Below the pieces are notes generated by a model. The model saw only the letters and a program-made list of their open reading frames with translations. It searched no databases and was not told the origin of the DNA. A stretch of DNA of 44,296 nucleotides. Source: Croceibacterium_A sp039927815. Lineage in GTDB: Bacteria > Pseudomonadota > Alphaproteobacteria > Sphingomonadales > Sphingomonadaceae. Below, piece after piece: positions 30,716-39,454 of the stretch. The stretch is taken from positions 1-44,296 of the forward strand of contig JBDSUJ010000045.1 of the NCBI GenBank assembly GCA_039927815.1, written 5' to 3'. The translations under genes were made by a program, and so were the position numbers. Every line of letters starts with the position of its first letter. Positions within the stretch are counted from its first letter, which is position 1.

Positions 30716-31813
30716 TGAGAAACCCCGCCACAACGCGGTCGAGCGCGGGCACATCGAGCAGGAAGCTGTCATGGCCGTGGGGCGCGGACAGTTCGACGAA
30801 GCTGACGGGTGCGGCGCCGGCGTTGAGCGCGTGGACCACGGCGCGCGATTCGGCGGTTGGATAGAGCCAGTCGGTATCGAAGCTGATCACGCAGAACCGC
30901 GCGGTCGAGCCCACGAAAGCATCGGCCAGGCGGCCACCGTGCTCTTCGGCCAGGTCGAAATAATCCATCGCCCGGGTAATGTAGAGATAACTGTTGGCGT
31001 CAAACCGGTCGCTGAAGGCGATGCCCTGGTGACGCAGGTAACTCTCGACTTGGAAATCGGCGTCGAAACCAAAGCTTTTCGCGTCACGATCCTGCAGCCG
31101 GCGGCCGAACTTGTCGGTCAGCCCCGCCTCGCTCAGATAGGTGATGTGCGCCGCCATGCGCGCCACCGCGAGGCCTTTCTCGGGCCCTCTGCCAGCGCTG
31201 TAATAATCCCCGCCCCGCCAACCGGGATCGGCCATGATCGCCTGCCGGCCGACTTCGTGGAACGCGATGTTCTGCGCCGAATGGCGCGCGCTGGTGGCGA
31301 TCGCCAGGACCCGTGCGGCGCGCTCAGGAAAATTGGACGCCAGGCTGAGCGCCTGCATGCCGCCCATCGACCGCCGACCACCGCATGCAACCGCGCGATC
31401 CCGAGCGCATCGAGCAACGCGACTTGCGCCCGGACCATGTCGCGCACGGTGATGACCGGGAATCGCATGGCCCAAGGCTGCCCATCGGGCGCAAGACTGG
31501 CGGGCCCGGTCGAGCCCATGCACCCACCGATCACATTCGCGCAAATGACGTGGTAGCGGTTGGTGTCGATTGGCCTACCCGGTCCCACCATGCGATCCCA
31601 CCACCCTGGCTTGCCGGTGATCGGGTGCGGGCTGGCAAGGTGCTGGTCGCCGGTCAGCGCGTGCGGCACGAGGATCGCGTTGGCCTTGTCCGCCGCAAGC
31701 TCGCCGTAAGTCTCATAAGCGATCGTCACGCGTTCGAGCGACTGCCCGCTGTCGAGCGGGAGCGGCGCATCCAGCAGCAGACTGGGCGAGGGCGAGAAGA
31801 GCGCGGTGGCCAT
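30708..31813 (-). pseudogene. metX: Homoserine O-acyltransferase metX with single-base frameshift
   Basis: Two overlapping frames together encode a complete MetX. The N-terminal part from ATG 31813 (LPLDSGQSLERVTIAYETYGEL, NVIGGCMGSTGP) runs to LHAVVGG. The C-terminal part runs from SMGGMQALSLA to the stop at 30708, including the Asp (SFDTDWLYPT) and His (APHGHDSF) of the catalytic triad. One base is missing near 31368-31373, exactly before the nucleophile Ser of GGSMGG. MetX makes O-acetyl- or O-succinylhomoserine for methionine synthesis. Everything else is intact and metW is undamaged, so this may be a sequencing or assembly error rather than gene loss. The region is G/C-rich, where single-base errors are common. 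If real, the cell needs another route to methionine. Confidence 0.9.
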
Positions 31814-31870
31814 GCGGAGGCGGGGATTGGGGCGGCGCGCCCGGGCTGTCAATTGCCGCGCCGTGCGGTT

Positions 31871-32986
31871 ATGCGCGCTGCCGTGAGCGAGACGGGCCCT
31901 CAGCTGAAGCCGTGGATCGCGGCGATCCATGCCTACGTCCCGGGTGCGAGCGCTGGCACGGGCGGCGCACCTCTGGTCAAGCTGTCGGCGAACGAGAACC
32001 CGCTCGGCTCTAGCCCGGCCGCGCTGGCGGCGCGTAGCGAGGCGGTCCAGCCGTCGCTTTATCCCGACCCCGACAGTAGCGCCCTGCGCGCCGCGATTGG
32101 ACGAGTCCACGGGCTCGACCCGGCGCAGATCGTATGCGGGGCGGGCTCAGGCGAACTGCTGGCGCTCGCGGCCACCGCCTATGCCGGACCCGGCGATGAG
32201 ATCGTATATTTCCGCTACGGCTTTTCGCTTTACGAGATCATCACCCGGCGATGCGGAGCGACCCCGGTCGAAGCTCCCGATGCCGATTACGCGACCGATG
32301 TCGATGCCATGCTCGCCTGCGTGACCGAGCGCACGCGGATGGTGTTCCTGGCCAACCCAAACAACCCCACAGGCAGTTACTTGCCGCGCGCCGAGCTGGC
32401 GCGGCTGCACGCCGCGCTGCCCGGCAGCGTGCTCCTGGTGCTCGACCAGGCCTATGCCGAATACGTCGAGCCGGGAGACGACGACGGTGGTCTCGCGCTC
32501 GCCGCAGACCACCCCAATGTCCTGGTCACGCGGACATTTTCCAAAGCCTATGGCCTGGCCGGCGAGCGAGTCGGCTGGGCCACCGGTGCACCGCCGCTGA
32601 TCGATGCGCTCAACCGGCTGCGCGGCCCGTTCAACGTCAACAACGGGGCCCAGGCCGTGGTGACCGCCGCGCTCGCCGACCAGGCGTTCGTCAGCCACTC
32701 GCGGGCGCACAATCGCGCCGAGCGACAACGCTTTGTCGAAGCGGTCGAAGCGCTCGGCAACCACGGCCTGCGCGCGGTCCCGAGCGAGGCGAATTTTGTC
32801 CTCGTGCTGTTCGAAGGCGCGCTGACCGCGGCGGCCGCACTCGCGGCCTTGGCGGACGCCGGCTATGCGGTCCGGCACTTGCCCGGCCAGGGCCTGCCGC
32901 ACGCCTTGCGCATCACCATCGGCACCGCCGATCAAATGAAGCAGGTCGCCGCCGTGCTGCGCGTGATGGCAGAAGGCGCGCGATGA
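31871..32986 (+). CDS. hisC: Histidinol-phosphate aminotransferase
   Basis: A 371-residue class I/II PLP-dependent aminotransferase. KLSANENPLGSSP is the N-terminal HisC motif, NPNNPTGSYL binds PLP, and the Schiff-base Lys is in RTFSKAYGLAGER. It transaminates histidinol phosphate and in alphaproteobacteria often also aromatic keto acids, which fits its overlap with the prephenate dehydrogenase gene. ATG 31871 was chosen because conserved sequence begins shortly after. The upstream extension is antisense to metX. A 57-base gap separates it from the divergent metX. Confidence 0.92.
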   Translation: MRAAVSETGPQLKPWIAAIHAYVPGASAGTGGAPLVKLSANENPLGSSPAALAARSEAVQPSLYPDPDSSALRAAIGRVHGLDPAQIVCGAGSGELLALAATAYAGPGDEIVYFRYGFSLYEIITRRCGATPVEAPDADYATDVDAMLACVTERTRMVFLANPNNPTGSYLPRAELARLHAALPGSVLLVLDQAYAEYVEPGDDDGGLALAADHPNVLVTRTFSKAYGLAGERVGWATGAPPLIDALNRLRGPFNVNNGAQAVVTAALADQAFVSHSRAHNRAERQRFVEAVEALGNHGLRAVPSEANFVLVLFEGALTAAAALAALADAGYAVRHLPGQGLPHALRITIGTADQMKQVAAVLRVMAEGAR

Positions 32987-33894
32987 CCTTCGCGCGCATC
33001 GCCATCGTCGGCTTGGGCCTGATCGGGGGCTCGATCGGGCTGGCGGTGCGGGAGCACCTGCCGGGGGTCACCACACGCGGCTACGATTCTGACCCGGCAG
33101 TGCGTGAGCGCGCGCGCGCGCGGCGCCTGGCGGACCAGATTGACGACGATCCCGCGGACACCGTGGCCGGGGCCGACCTGGTCATCCTGTGCGTGCCGGT
33201 GGGGGCGATGGGAGAAGCGGCGCGCGCCATTGCGCCCAGCCTCGCGCCCGACACGCTGGTGAGCGACGTCGGCTCGTCCAAGCAGGCGATCACCCGCGCG
33301 CTCGCCGAAGCGCTGCCAAGCAACGCCGTGATCCCCGCGCATCCGGTGGCCGGCACCGAGCACAGCGGACCCGATTCCGGGTTTGCCACGCTGTTCCACC
33401 AGCGCTGGTGCATCGTCACGCCGCCGGCCGACGCCGATCCGGCCCAAGTGGCCGCCCTGGTCGCGTTCTGGGAAGCGCTCGGGGCGATGGTCGAGACGAT
33501 GGATGCCGAGCATCATGATCGGGTGCTCGCGGTGACCAGCCACATCCCCCACCTGATCGCCTACACCATCGTCGGAACCGCCTCCGACCTTGAGGAAGTC
33601 ACCCGCAGCGAAGTGATCAAGTACTCGGCCGGGGGCTTCCGCGACTTCACCCGCATCGCGGCTTCTGACCCGACGATGTGGCGCGACGTGTTCCTCAACA
33701 ATCGCGAAGCGGTGCTGGAAATGCTCGACCGTTTCCTCACCGACCTGGCGCTGATGCGCGAAGCGATCCGCGCGAACGATGGCGAGACGATGTTCGACTG
33801 GTTTACCCGCACGCGCGCGATCCGCCGCTCGATCGTCGCGCTGGGTCAGGACGACCCGCGGCCCGACTTCGGGCGCAAGGATCACCTGGGCTAG
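32983..33894 (+). CDS. tyrA: Prephenate/arogenate dehydrogenase
   Basis: A 303-residue NAD(P)-dependent dehydrogenase. The Rossmann motif is VGLGLIGGSIGLA, followed by SDVGSSKQAI, IPAHPVAGTEHSGP (the catalytic His region) and ITSHIPHL-like VTSHIPHLIAY. It catalyses oxidative decarboxylation of prephenate or arogenate in tyrosine synthesis. There is no chorismate mutase or ACT domain. It overlaps hisC by four bases (ATGA), and its stop shares a CTAG with the convergent plsC stop. Confidence 0.92.
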   Translation: MTFARIAIVGLGLIGGSIGLAVREHLPGVTTRGYDSDPAVRERARARRLADQIDDDPADTVAGADLVILCVPVGAMGEAARAIAPSLAPDTLVSDVGSSKQAITRALAEALPSNAVIPAHPVAGTEHSGPDSGFATLFHQRWCIVTPPADADPAQVAALVAFWEALGAMVETMDAEHHDRVLAVTSHIPHLIAYTIVGTASDLEEVTRSEVIKYSAGGFRDFTRIAASDPTMWRDVFLNNREAVLEMLDRFLTDLALMREAIRANDGETMFDWFTRTRAIRRSIVALGQDDPRPDFGRKDHLG

Positions 33895-34568
33895 ACGTTC
33901 AGGACATTGATCGCGGCGAGCACGCGGGTTTCAATGTCCTCGCGCGATAGGCCGGGCGCAATCGGTTCGCCGAATGCGAGCGTGATCGTGCCGGGCCGTT
34001 TGATCCAGCGGTGATAAAGCGGCCCACTGTCGACCGCTACGGGCACGACCGGCAGGCGGAGCAGCTTGTAGATCCCGGCAAATCCCGCCTGCAGCGGCGC
34101 GCGCGTGCCGTGGGGGACGCGCGTGCCCTCGGGGAAGATCGCCAGCGGCCGGCCTGTCGCGGCGAAGCGCCGGGCATCGGCGAGCATCTCGCGCAGCCCC
34201 TTGGCGCCCTGGTCGCGCGCCACCGCGACCGAACCGTAAGCCTTGGCGACTTTGCCCCACCCGGGAATCTTGTACAGCTCAGCCTTGCCGAACGGCACCG
34301 GGTGATCGAGCAGGTTCGGCAGGTCGATCGCTTCGAAAAAGCTTTCGTGCTTGATCGCGAAAAGGGTGGGGCCGGGCGGCTGATGGCCGGTCACATGTAC
34401 TTTGATGCCGACGATCGCGAGGCACCGGCGGTGATAGCGCGACCACCCATCGGGACCCCATCTCAGCCGGCCCGGTGTCACCACCATCGCCACCATCGAG
34501 ACCAGCACGAAAAACACGCTGCCGCTGTAGAACGCGAAGTAGAACAGCAGGCTGCGTAACGCGTGCAT
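33891..34568 (-). CDS. plsC: 1-acyl-sn-glycerol-3-phosphate acyltransferase
   Basis: A 225-residue PlsC-type acyltransferase. An N-terminal membrane segment (LLFYFAFYSGSVFFVLVSMVAMVV) precedes the HX4D-like motif, here KHESFFE (Glu in the acidic position, a known variant). The substrate motif FPEGTR and VPVAVDSG follow. It makes phosphatidic acid at the inner membrane. The start is ATG 34568, two bases beyond the ydcF-type stop. The order ftsE-ftsX-YdcF-PlsC with overlapping ends is typical of sphingomonads. Confidence 0.9.
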   Translation of the reverse strand: MHALRSLLFYFAFYSGSVFFVLVSMVAMVVTPGRLRWGPDGWSRYHRRCLAIVGIKVHVTGHQPPGPTLFAIKHESFFEAIDLPNLLDHPVPFGKAELYKIPGWGKVAKAYGSVAVARDQGAKGLREMLADARRFAATGRPLAIFPEGTRVPHGTRAPLQAGFAGIYKLLRLPVVPVAVDSGPLYHRWIKRPGTITLAFGEPIAPGLSREDIETRVLAAINVLNV

Positions 34569-34570
34569 CA

Positions 34571-35095
34571 CTAAAGCAGCTGCGTCAGCCAGGTGGCGAG
34601 CAGCTTGTGGTATTCGAGAAACAGGATCCACAGCGACGGCTGGGTCCGCACCGCGTCGCGCACCACGGTCACTCGCGGCGGCAGCGTGGCGGCAAGCTCG
34701 AGCGCGAACCGACGCATGTGCCAGTCGGCGGTGACCAGCCGGATCGACCGCAGCTTGCCCGAGGCTACCCAGTCGGCGGTCTCGCGCGCGTTGCCGCGCG
34801 TATCGAGTGCCGCGAAGCCGAGCGTGACGCAGCATTTCATCGTGGACGCCGGGACCTGGTATTCGGCCGCGAACTCGTTCGGGCGCACTTCGGCATCGAC
34901 CCCGCTGACCAGCATCCTGGGCGCCGCTCGCTGTTGCAGCAGCGCCAGCCCGCGCTGGATGCGCCCGCCGCTGCCGGTGGGCACGACGATGGCGTCGGTC
35001 GTGCGCGCGCCGAGCGGGCGAGGCAGCGCGATCGCAAACCACAAGAATCCGAATATCCACGCGACCAGCGCGAGTGCGAGAACGCGACGGATCAC
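34571..35095 (-). CDS. YdcF/DUF218 family membrane-anchored protein
   Basis: A 174-residue protein with one N-terminal membrane segment (VLALALVAWIFGFLWFAIAL) and a DUF218 Rossmann-like domain: DAIVVPTGSGGRIQRGLALL, MLVSGVD, TRGNARETADWV, RLVTADWHMRRFALEL. SanA/ElyC/YdcF relatives affect envelope and peptidoglycan homeostasis. The start is GTG 35095 in a GTGA overlap with the ftsX stop. It probably acts at the periplasmic face. Confidence 0.88.
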   Translation of the reverse strand: MIRRVLALALVAWIFGFLWFAIALPRPLGARTTDAIVVPTGSGGRIQRGLALLQQRAAPRMLVSGVDAEVRPNEFAAEYQVPASTMKCCVTLGFAALDTRGNARETADWVASGKLRSIRLVTADWHMRRFALELAATLPPRVTVVRDAVRTQPSLWILFLEYHKLLATWLTQLL

Positions 35096-35979
35096 AAGAT
35101 CCGCCTCAGCGCGGCCAGCACCGTCACCCGTGCGGTCAGGATCGCCAGTACCACGCCGATGACTGGAACGAGCGCCAGGAGCACCCAGTCGACCGGATCG
35201 AGCCCGCCACCGGCGACCATGCCCGAACCGAGCGCGGCGAACTGATGACCGAGCAACAAGGCCGCGGCCAACCCGAGGCCAAGCCCGACCACGCCCCCGA
35301 CCGCCGCATCGACCGCGATCGAGCGCTGGAACACCCCGGCGATCTGGCGATCGGTCCCGCCCAGCAGATGGACGATTTCGATCGTCTCGCGGTTGCCGCC
35401 CAGCGCGCTGCGCGCCGCCAGCCACACCGCCGCTGCGCTGGTAGCCGCGAGCAGCAAGATAAGCCCGGCGGCAAGATACTGGAACGAACCAATGGCGTCG
35501 AACACCGGAGTCAGCCAGCCGGCCTGCGCGTCGATCCGCGCCGACGGGACCGATGCCGTCAGCATCTGGCGCATTTCGGCGAGACGCCGCGCCGTGACCG
35601 GGCCAGCCAGCCGCACGTCGATCAGCGCCGGAATCGGCACCGCGTCTTCTTCGGCGGCCGCACCTTGGCCGAGCCACGGCTCGAGCAGGGCGGCGAGCTC
35701 GGAATCAGGCACGCGGCGGACTTGCCTGACGTCCTCGCGGTTGGTCAGCATCGCCACCGCGACCTCGACCTGCCGGTTGCGCTCGACTGGCGCGGCTTCG
35801 ACGATCTGCACCGTCAGCCCGCCTTCTATCTCCGAGCGGGCGTGATGGGCCAGGTTGCTCAGCGCCAGGCCGGCGGACGCCGCCATGACGGTCAGCGCGA
35901 TCATGATCGCGATCACCCACGGCATGGGCCCGGCGAGCCGGGTCTGCGGCACCAAGCCGGGATTGCGGCGGACCTTCAC
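35092..35979 (-). CDS. ftsX: Cell division permease-like protein FtsX
   Basis: A 295-residue four-helix membrane protein. The first segment is at about residues 20-42. A periplasmic domain follows, then three C-terminal helices with the conserved LAARSALGGNRETIEIVHLLGGTDRQIAGVFQRSI loop. With FtsE it forms the complex that activates septal peptidoglycan hydrolases. It overlaps ftsE by four bases (35976-35979). Confidence 0.92.
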   Translation of the reverse strand: MKVRRNPGLVPQTRLAGPMPWVIAIMIALTVMAASAGLALSNLAHHARSEIEGGLTVQIVEAAPVERNRQVEVAVAMLTNREDVRQVRRVPDSELAALLEPWLGQGAAAEEDAVPIPALIDVRLAGPVTARRLAEMRQMLTASVPSARIDAQAGWLTPVFDAIGSFQYLAAGLILLLAATSAAAVWLAARSALGGNRETIEIVHLLGGTDRQIAGVFQRSIAVDAAVGGVVGLGLGLAAALLLGHQFAALGSGMVAGGGLDPVDWVLLALVPVIGVVLAILTARVTVLAALRRIL

Positions 35980-36680
35980 GCGCTCACGGCCTCGCGCCGC
36001 GGCGGATATCGCAAGGCACCGGTCGGATCGCTCAACCGCCCGCGGTCGAGCCGCATGATCAGTGATTCCGGAACTTTCTTGAGCAGATGCAGATCGTGCG
36101 TCGCCACCACCACGGTCGTTCCAAGGCGATTGAGGGCCTCGAATAGGCGCAGCAGCTTGAGCGCCATGTCTGGATCGACGTTGCCGGTCGGCTCGTCCGC
36201 GACGAGGATCTCAGGGCGCGCGATGACCGCACGGGCGATCGCCACGCGCTGCTGCTCCCCGCCGGACAAGGTCGCGGGGCGGGCGTCGCTGCGCAAGTCG
36301 AGCCCGACCCATTCGAGCATGTCGGCCACCGGCTTCCTGATTTCGGCCTCGGGCACGCCCGAAACCCGCAGGGGCAGCGCCACGTTGTCGAACGCAGAGA
36401 GGTGCTGGACCAGCCGGAAATCCTGGAACACCACGCCGATCCGCCGGCGGAACGCGGGCAGCCTGGCGCGCGGCTGGGTAATCACGTCGGTTCCGAACAT
36501 GCGGATGACCCCGCGTGAGGGCCGCTGCGCCAGATACATCAGCCGCAGCAATGACGTCTTGCCCGCGCCGCTGGCGCCGGTGAGGAAATAGAAGCTGCCC
36601 GGATAGAGCGTGAACGAAACGTCGCTCAGCACCTCGCGGTCGGTGCCATAGCGCAGGCCGACGTTGTCGAACTGGACCAT
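35976..36680 (-). CDS. ftsE: Cell division ATP-binding protein FtsE
   Basis: A 234-residue ABC ATPase: Walker A GASGAGKTS, signature LSGGEQQRVAIARA, Walker B ILVADEPTGNVD, and the switch His in VVVATHDLHL. It is the cytoplasmic partner of FtsX. The start is ATG 36680, with GGAGGG six bases before it. The longer frame to 36863 carries no family sequence. The DNA upstream (36681-36855) is the divergent gap with the zinc-ribbon gene. Confidence 0.94.
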   Translation of the reverse strand: MVQFDNVGLRYGTDREVLSDVSFTLYPGSFYFLTGASGAGKTSLLRLMYLAQRPSRGVIRMFGTDVITQPRARLPAFRRRIGVVFQDFRLVQHLSAFDNVALPLRVSGVPEAEIRKPVADMLEWVGLDLRSDARPATLSGGEQQRVAIARAVIARPEILVADEPTGNVDPDMALKLLRLFEALNRLGTTVVVATHDLHLLKKVPESLIMRLDRGRLSDPTGALRYPPRREAVSA

Positions 36681-36855
36681 GCTGCCCTCCCCGCCACTCA
36701 CGGCTGGCCTCGCGGGCGGGCAGGTCGGCGGATGGAAACGGGCATCTGGGGGGCCTATAGCCGGTGTTCTCTGGGGAAAAAAGCGGCCCATCACCGCTTC
36801 ACCGGTTCGTGCGCGCTTGTTGCCCTGTGCGCCACGGCATAGGCTTCGCGGTGCA

Positions 36856-37698
36856 ATGATCATCTCCTGCCCGGCCTGCTCGACGCGCTACGTGGTCCCC
36901 GATAGTGCGGTCGGTCCCGACGGGCGGACGGTCCGCTGCGCCAAATGTCGGCACAGCTGGTTTCAGGACGGCCCGGCGATTGACCCCGCTGAGCCAAGGG
37001 TCCCGCCGTCCCCCGCGCCGTTACCGCCGCCGACCCCACCACCGCCAGCTCAGCCTCGCCCGCCGTCCCCGACTATCGAAACGGCGGCAGCGTCGGAGCC
37101 CAGCGTCGCTGCGCCGGTGGCGACATCAGACTTGCCGCAGCGCCAGACGCCCGTCGAACAGGCGCCGCCGCTGGCCGACGAACCGCTGCCGCCACCGCCG
37201 CACCAGCCGTCCTATGCGCCGCTCGATGACGGCACATCGCAGTTCGACGCGGCGCCGCCGTTCCGCCGCCGACGCAATATGCTCAAGCTGTGGACCTGGG
37301 CAGCAGCGGTGTTCGCGGTGCTGGCCGCCGGCACGATCGTGGCGGTGTCCTACTTTGGCGTGCCTGACTGGGTGCCCGTCGCCCGGCCGGTGTTCGCCCT
37401 CGCCCAGCCCGACCTGCAGCTCGATTTCCCGCCCGATCAGCAGGAGCGCCGCCAGCTTCCCAACGGGACCGAGTTCTTCGGCGCGAGCGGGACCATCACC
37501 AACACTGGGGCGCAGGCCCAGCGTGTGCCGACGATCCTGATCGTACTGCGCGATGCGCGCGACCGGATCGTCTATTCGTGGGAAGTGGCGCCGCCGCGCC
37601 GCAGCCTCGCCCCCGGGGCGAGCGTCTCGGTCAACGAAGCGGTCACCGACGTCCCCCGCTCGGCCCGTTTCGCCGAGATCGGGTGGAAGCCGGACTGA
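36856..37698 (+). CDS. MJ0042 zinc-ribbon membrane protein
   Basis: A 280-residue protein. An N-terminal MJ0042-type zinc ribbon (CPACSTRYVVPDSAVGPDGR, then CAKCRHSW) is followed by a long Pro/Ala-rich linker, one transmembrane helix (LWTWAAAVFAVLAAGTIVAVSYFG) and a C-terminal DUF3426/FxLYD-like beta domain (GASGTITNTGAQAQRVPTILIVLRDA). The zinc ribbon would be cytoplasmic and the beta domain periplasmic. It is widespread in Alphaproteobacteria beside ftsE/ftsX, and its role is unproven. Confidence 0.88.
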   Translation: MIISCPACSTRYVVPDSAVGPDGRTVRCAKCRHSWFQDGPAIDPAEPRVPPSPAPLPPPTPPPPAQPRPPSPTIETAAASEPSVAAPVATSDLPQRQTPVEQAPPLADEPLPPPPHQPSYAPLDDGTSQFDAAPPFRRRRNMLKLWTWAAAVFAVLAAGTIVAVSYFGVPDWVPVARPVFALAQPDLQLDFPPDQQERRQLPNGTEFFGASGTITNTGAQAQRVPTILIVLRDARDRIVYSWEVAPPRRSLAPGASVSVNEAVTDVPRSARFAEIGWKPD

Positions 37699-37843
37699 CC
37701 GCGGGCGAAGCGCGCGACGGACGTTTGCGCGGTCAGCGTGGCTGGCCCGAATTAGTTACCGGGCCGTGCTTGCGGGGGTCATGCCGCTTTGCTAAGGGCG
37801 CGCACCTACCAGCCGGGGCCGCCTGACGCGCCCCTGTCGATGT

Positions 37844-37930
37844 GCGGTCGTGGCGGAATTGGTAGACGCGCAACGTTGAGGTCGTTGTGGGCGAAAGCCC
37901 GTGGAAGTTCGAGTCTTCTCGACCGCACCA
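37844..37930 (+). tRNA. tRNA-Leu (anticodon GAG)
   Basis: The acceptor arms GCGGTCG (37844-37850) and CGACCGC (37920-37926) pair perfectly. The anticodon stem is CAACG/CGTTG with loop TTGAGGT, giving anticodon GAG. A long variable arm (TGGGCGAAAGCCCG) marks a class II tRNA, and the T-loop is GTTCGAGTC. The CCA end is encoded (37928-37930). A possible promoter, TTGCGG-N17-TAAGGG, lies at 37770-37798. DNA of different composition begins right after it. Confidence 0.97.
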
Positions 37931-38281
37931 AGCAGTCCTGAGTGCCCTAGGAGGGCCGCACAGATCGCCGAACTCGCGCCTCAAGTGGCGCGCTTCTGCG
38001 GCCTTCAGGCGTTTTCCAGGAAGCAGCTGCAGTCAGAGATCGTCTCGGCCACCACAGTTTTTTCTCGCATGTCAGCGAGGCGTCTCCCAGAGCAGTTAGA
38101 CTGACTGCAGGAGAGTCTCCGGCGGCCAGGCGCCCATGGCCGCTGCTTCGGCAGCACGTAGTGATAACCGAAAACGGTCGGAGCACCTTCGCCGGTTATC
38201 ATCCGCCAATCGATGCTTCAGGCGATTTAAACTGCGGCCGTTTTGGAACCGCGGCCATGAGCTCCGACAGACCTGCCAAGA
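37931..38281. other. Gene-free stretch after tRNA-Leu
   Basis: These 351 bases hold only short frames without recognisable domains on either strand. I see no integrase, no second copy of the tRNA 3' end and no IS end. The sequence may be decayed coding DNA or an island junction. Confidence 0.5.
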
Positions 38282-39436
38282 TCAGAAGGGAATGTCGTCT
38301 TCGTACTCGAAGGGGTTTGCTTGGCTTGCCGGCGAAGGCGCGTCGGGCTTGCCTTTGCTCGGCGCAGATGCGTCGCCGCTAAGGTTGTCCACGATGCATC
38401 GCGCGCGTTCGAAGAGTTCGTCGAACGTGAGAATCTCCGGCGATCGGATGTTGCGCCGATAGAGTTCGAAGCACGCGATCTTATCGCCGTTATACCGTAG
38501 TTCGGTTGTATTGCCCACGACAAGGTAGCTACGCGGCTCAATCGAATAGACCACTTCGCCCGTTTCGTTGCCATCGCGATCGGTAAGCGGGTCGCGAAAG
38601 CGATTGTGGGCAAAATCGTGCGCGGTTTTTTGCGCCTGGGTGACGGCCGCGGAGAGCTCGGCGGATACCGCCCAGCAACCGGAACGGTATTTGTCATCCT
38701 GAAGCAGCGCGGTTGCGTCCCGCTTGATTTCGATCAGTACGTACTGGCTGATTTCGGCGCGCGTTCGCATAAGGCCATCCGCCGTCTTGCCTGCTTGCCC
38801 ATGCGCAGCGCCGGTCGTTCGGGTTTCCAGCTTGTCCCCAACCTTGTCGAGAAAGACGTAGTTCAAGCCGTGCCCGAACACCCAAGGGTGACGTTCGAAG
38901 TACGCTTGCCATTCGGCTTCCTTCAGCGACTTGCCAAGCATACCTTCGAACTCGGCTACCGCCGCGCGCTTGGCCGCCACCGCGTATATATCGTGGTGAA
39001 GTTGCGGTGATTCCGCGAGTTCTCGAACAACGGCCGCCCCCTTCGAACTGCTCAATAGGGCACTCAAATCACCGACATTCACGTTTTCGAGCGACATTCG
39101 AGCCTTGGTCGCTTCGGTCAGATTCAAGTGCGAAAGAAGTGCGACCAATTCCGCCATGCGCGCGGCTTGGAAGTGGTTCACATGTACCGAGCCGTCTTCG
39201 CGCCAGCCGTCCGCCTTCGTCCATTTCAGCTTGACGATCTTAAACGAATTGAAATCCGCCTTGTCGCGAACATAGAACGCTTTTACCGCGATCTTGCATC
39301 GGGGCGCGAGACTGAACTCGCCGATTAAGGTGTCGTCACCTTCCGTCACGATTGTCGCGAATGCCCCGTCCTTCGCTGTATTGATATACAACTCGTTGGT
39401 TCGATAATTGGGCAGATATTCGGCATCGTCCGGCAT
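38282..39436 (-). CDS. Shedu (DUF4263) anti-phage nuclease with SSB-like C-terminal tail
   Basis: 384 residues from ATG 39436. GTG 39454 would add six, and neither has a strong ribosome site. The N-terminal half is a beta-rich Shedu-type domain. The C-terminal half is DUF4263: EFEGMLGKSLKEAEWQAYFERHPWVFG, then a PD-(D/E)xK core with Asp220, Glu236 and Lys238 (KTADGL; VLIEIKRDATALL), followed by AELSAAVTQAQK. SduA proteins are single-gene anti-phage endonucleases. The last ~25 residues are a Pro/Ala/Ser linker ending in EYEDDIPF, very like the acidic tip of bacterial single-strand DNA-binding protein (DDDIPF). I know of no described Shedu with such a tail. It lies in the low-GC region after the tRNA. 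Confidence 0.9.
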   Translation of the reverse strand: MPDDAEYLPNYRTNELYINTAKDGAFATIVTEGDDTLIGEFSLAPRCKIAVKAFYVRDKADFNSFKIVKLKWTKADGWREDGSVHVNHFQAARMAELVALLSHLNLTEATKARMSLENVNVGDLSALLSSSKGAAVVRELAESPQLHHDIYAVAAKRAAVAEFEGMLGKSLKEAEWQAYFERHPWVFGHGLNYVFLDKVGDKLETRTTGAAHGQAGKTADGLMRTRAEISQYVLIEIKRDATALLQDDKYRSGCWAVSAELSAAVTQAQKTAHDFAHNRFRDPLTDRDGNETGEVVYSIEPRSYLVVGNTTELRYNGDKIACFELYRRNIRSPEILTFDELFERARCIVDNLSGDASAPSKGKPDAPSPASQANPFEYEDDIPF

Positions 39437-39454
39437 AATGTCGCCCGATAGCAC

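Noticed and set aside
30708..32110. Two separate overlapping genes on the minus strand instead of one metX
   Set aside because: Each frame contains only one half of MetX, and the halves join exactly at the GGSMGG motif, so a one-base frameshift explains both.
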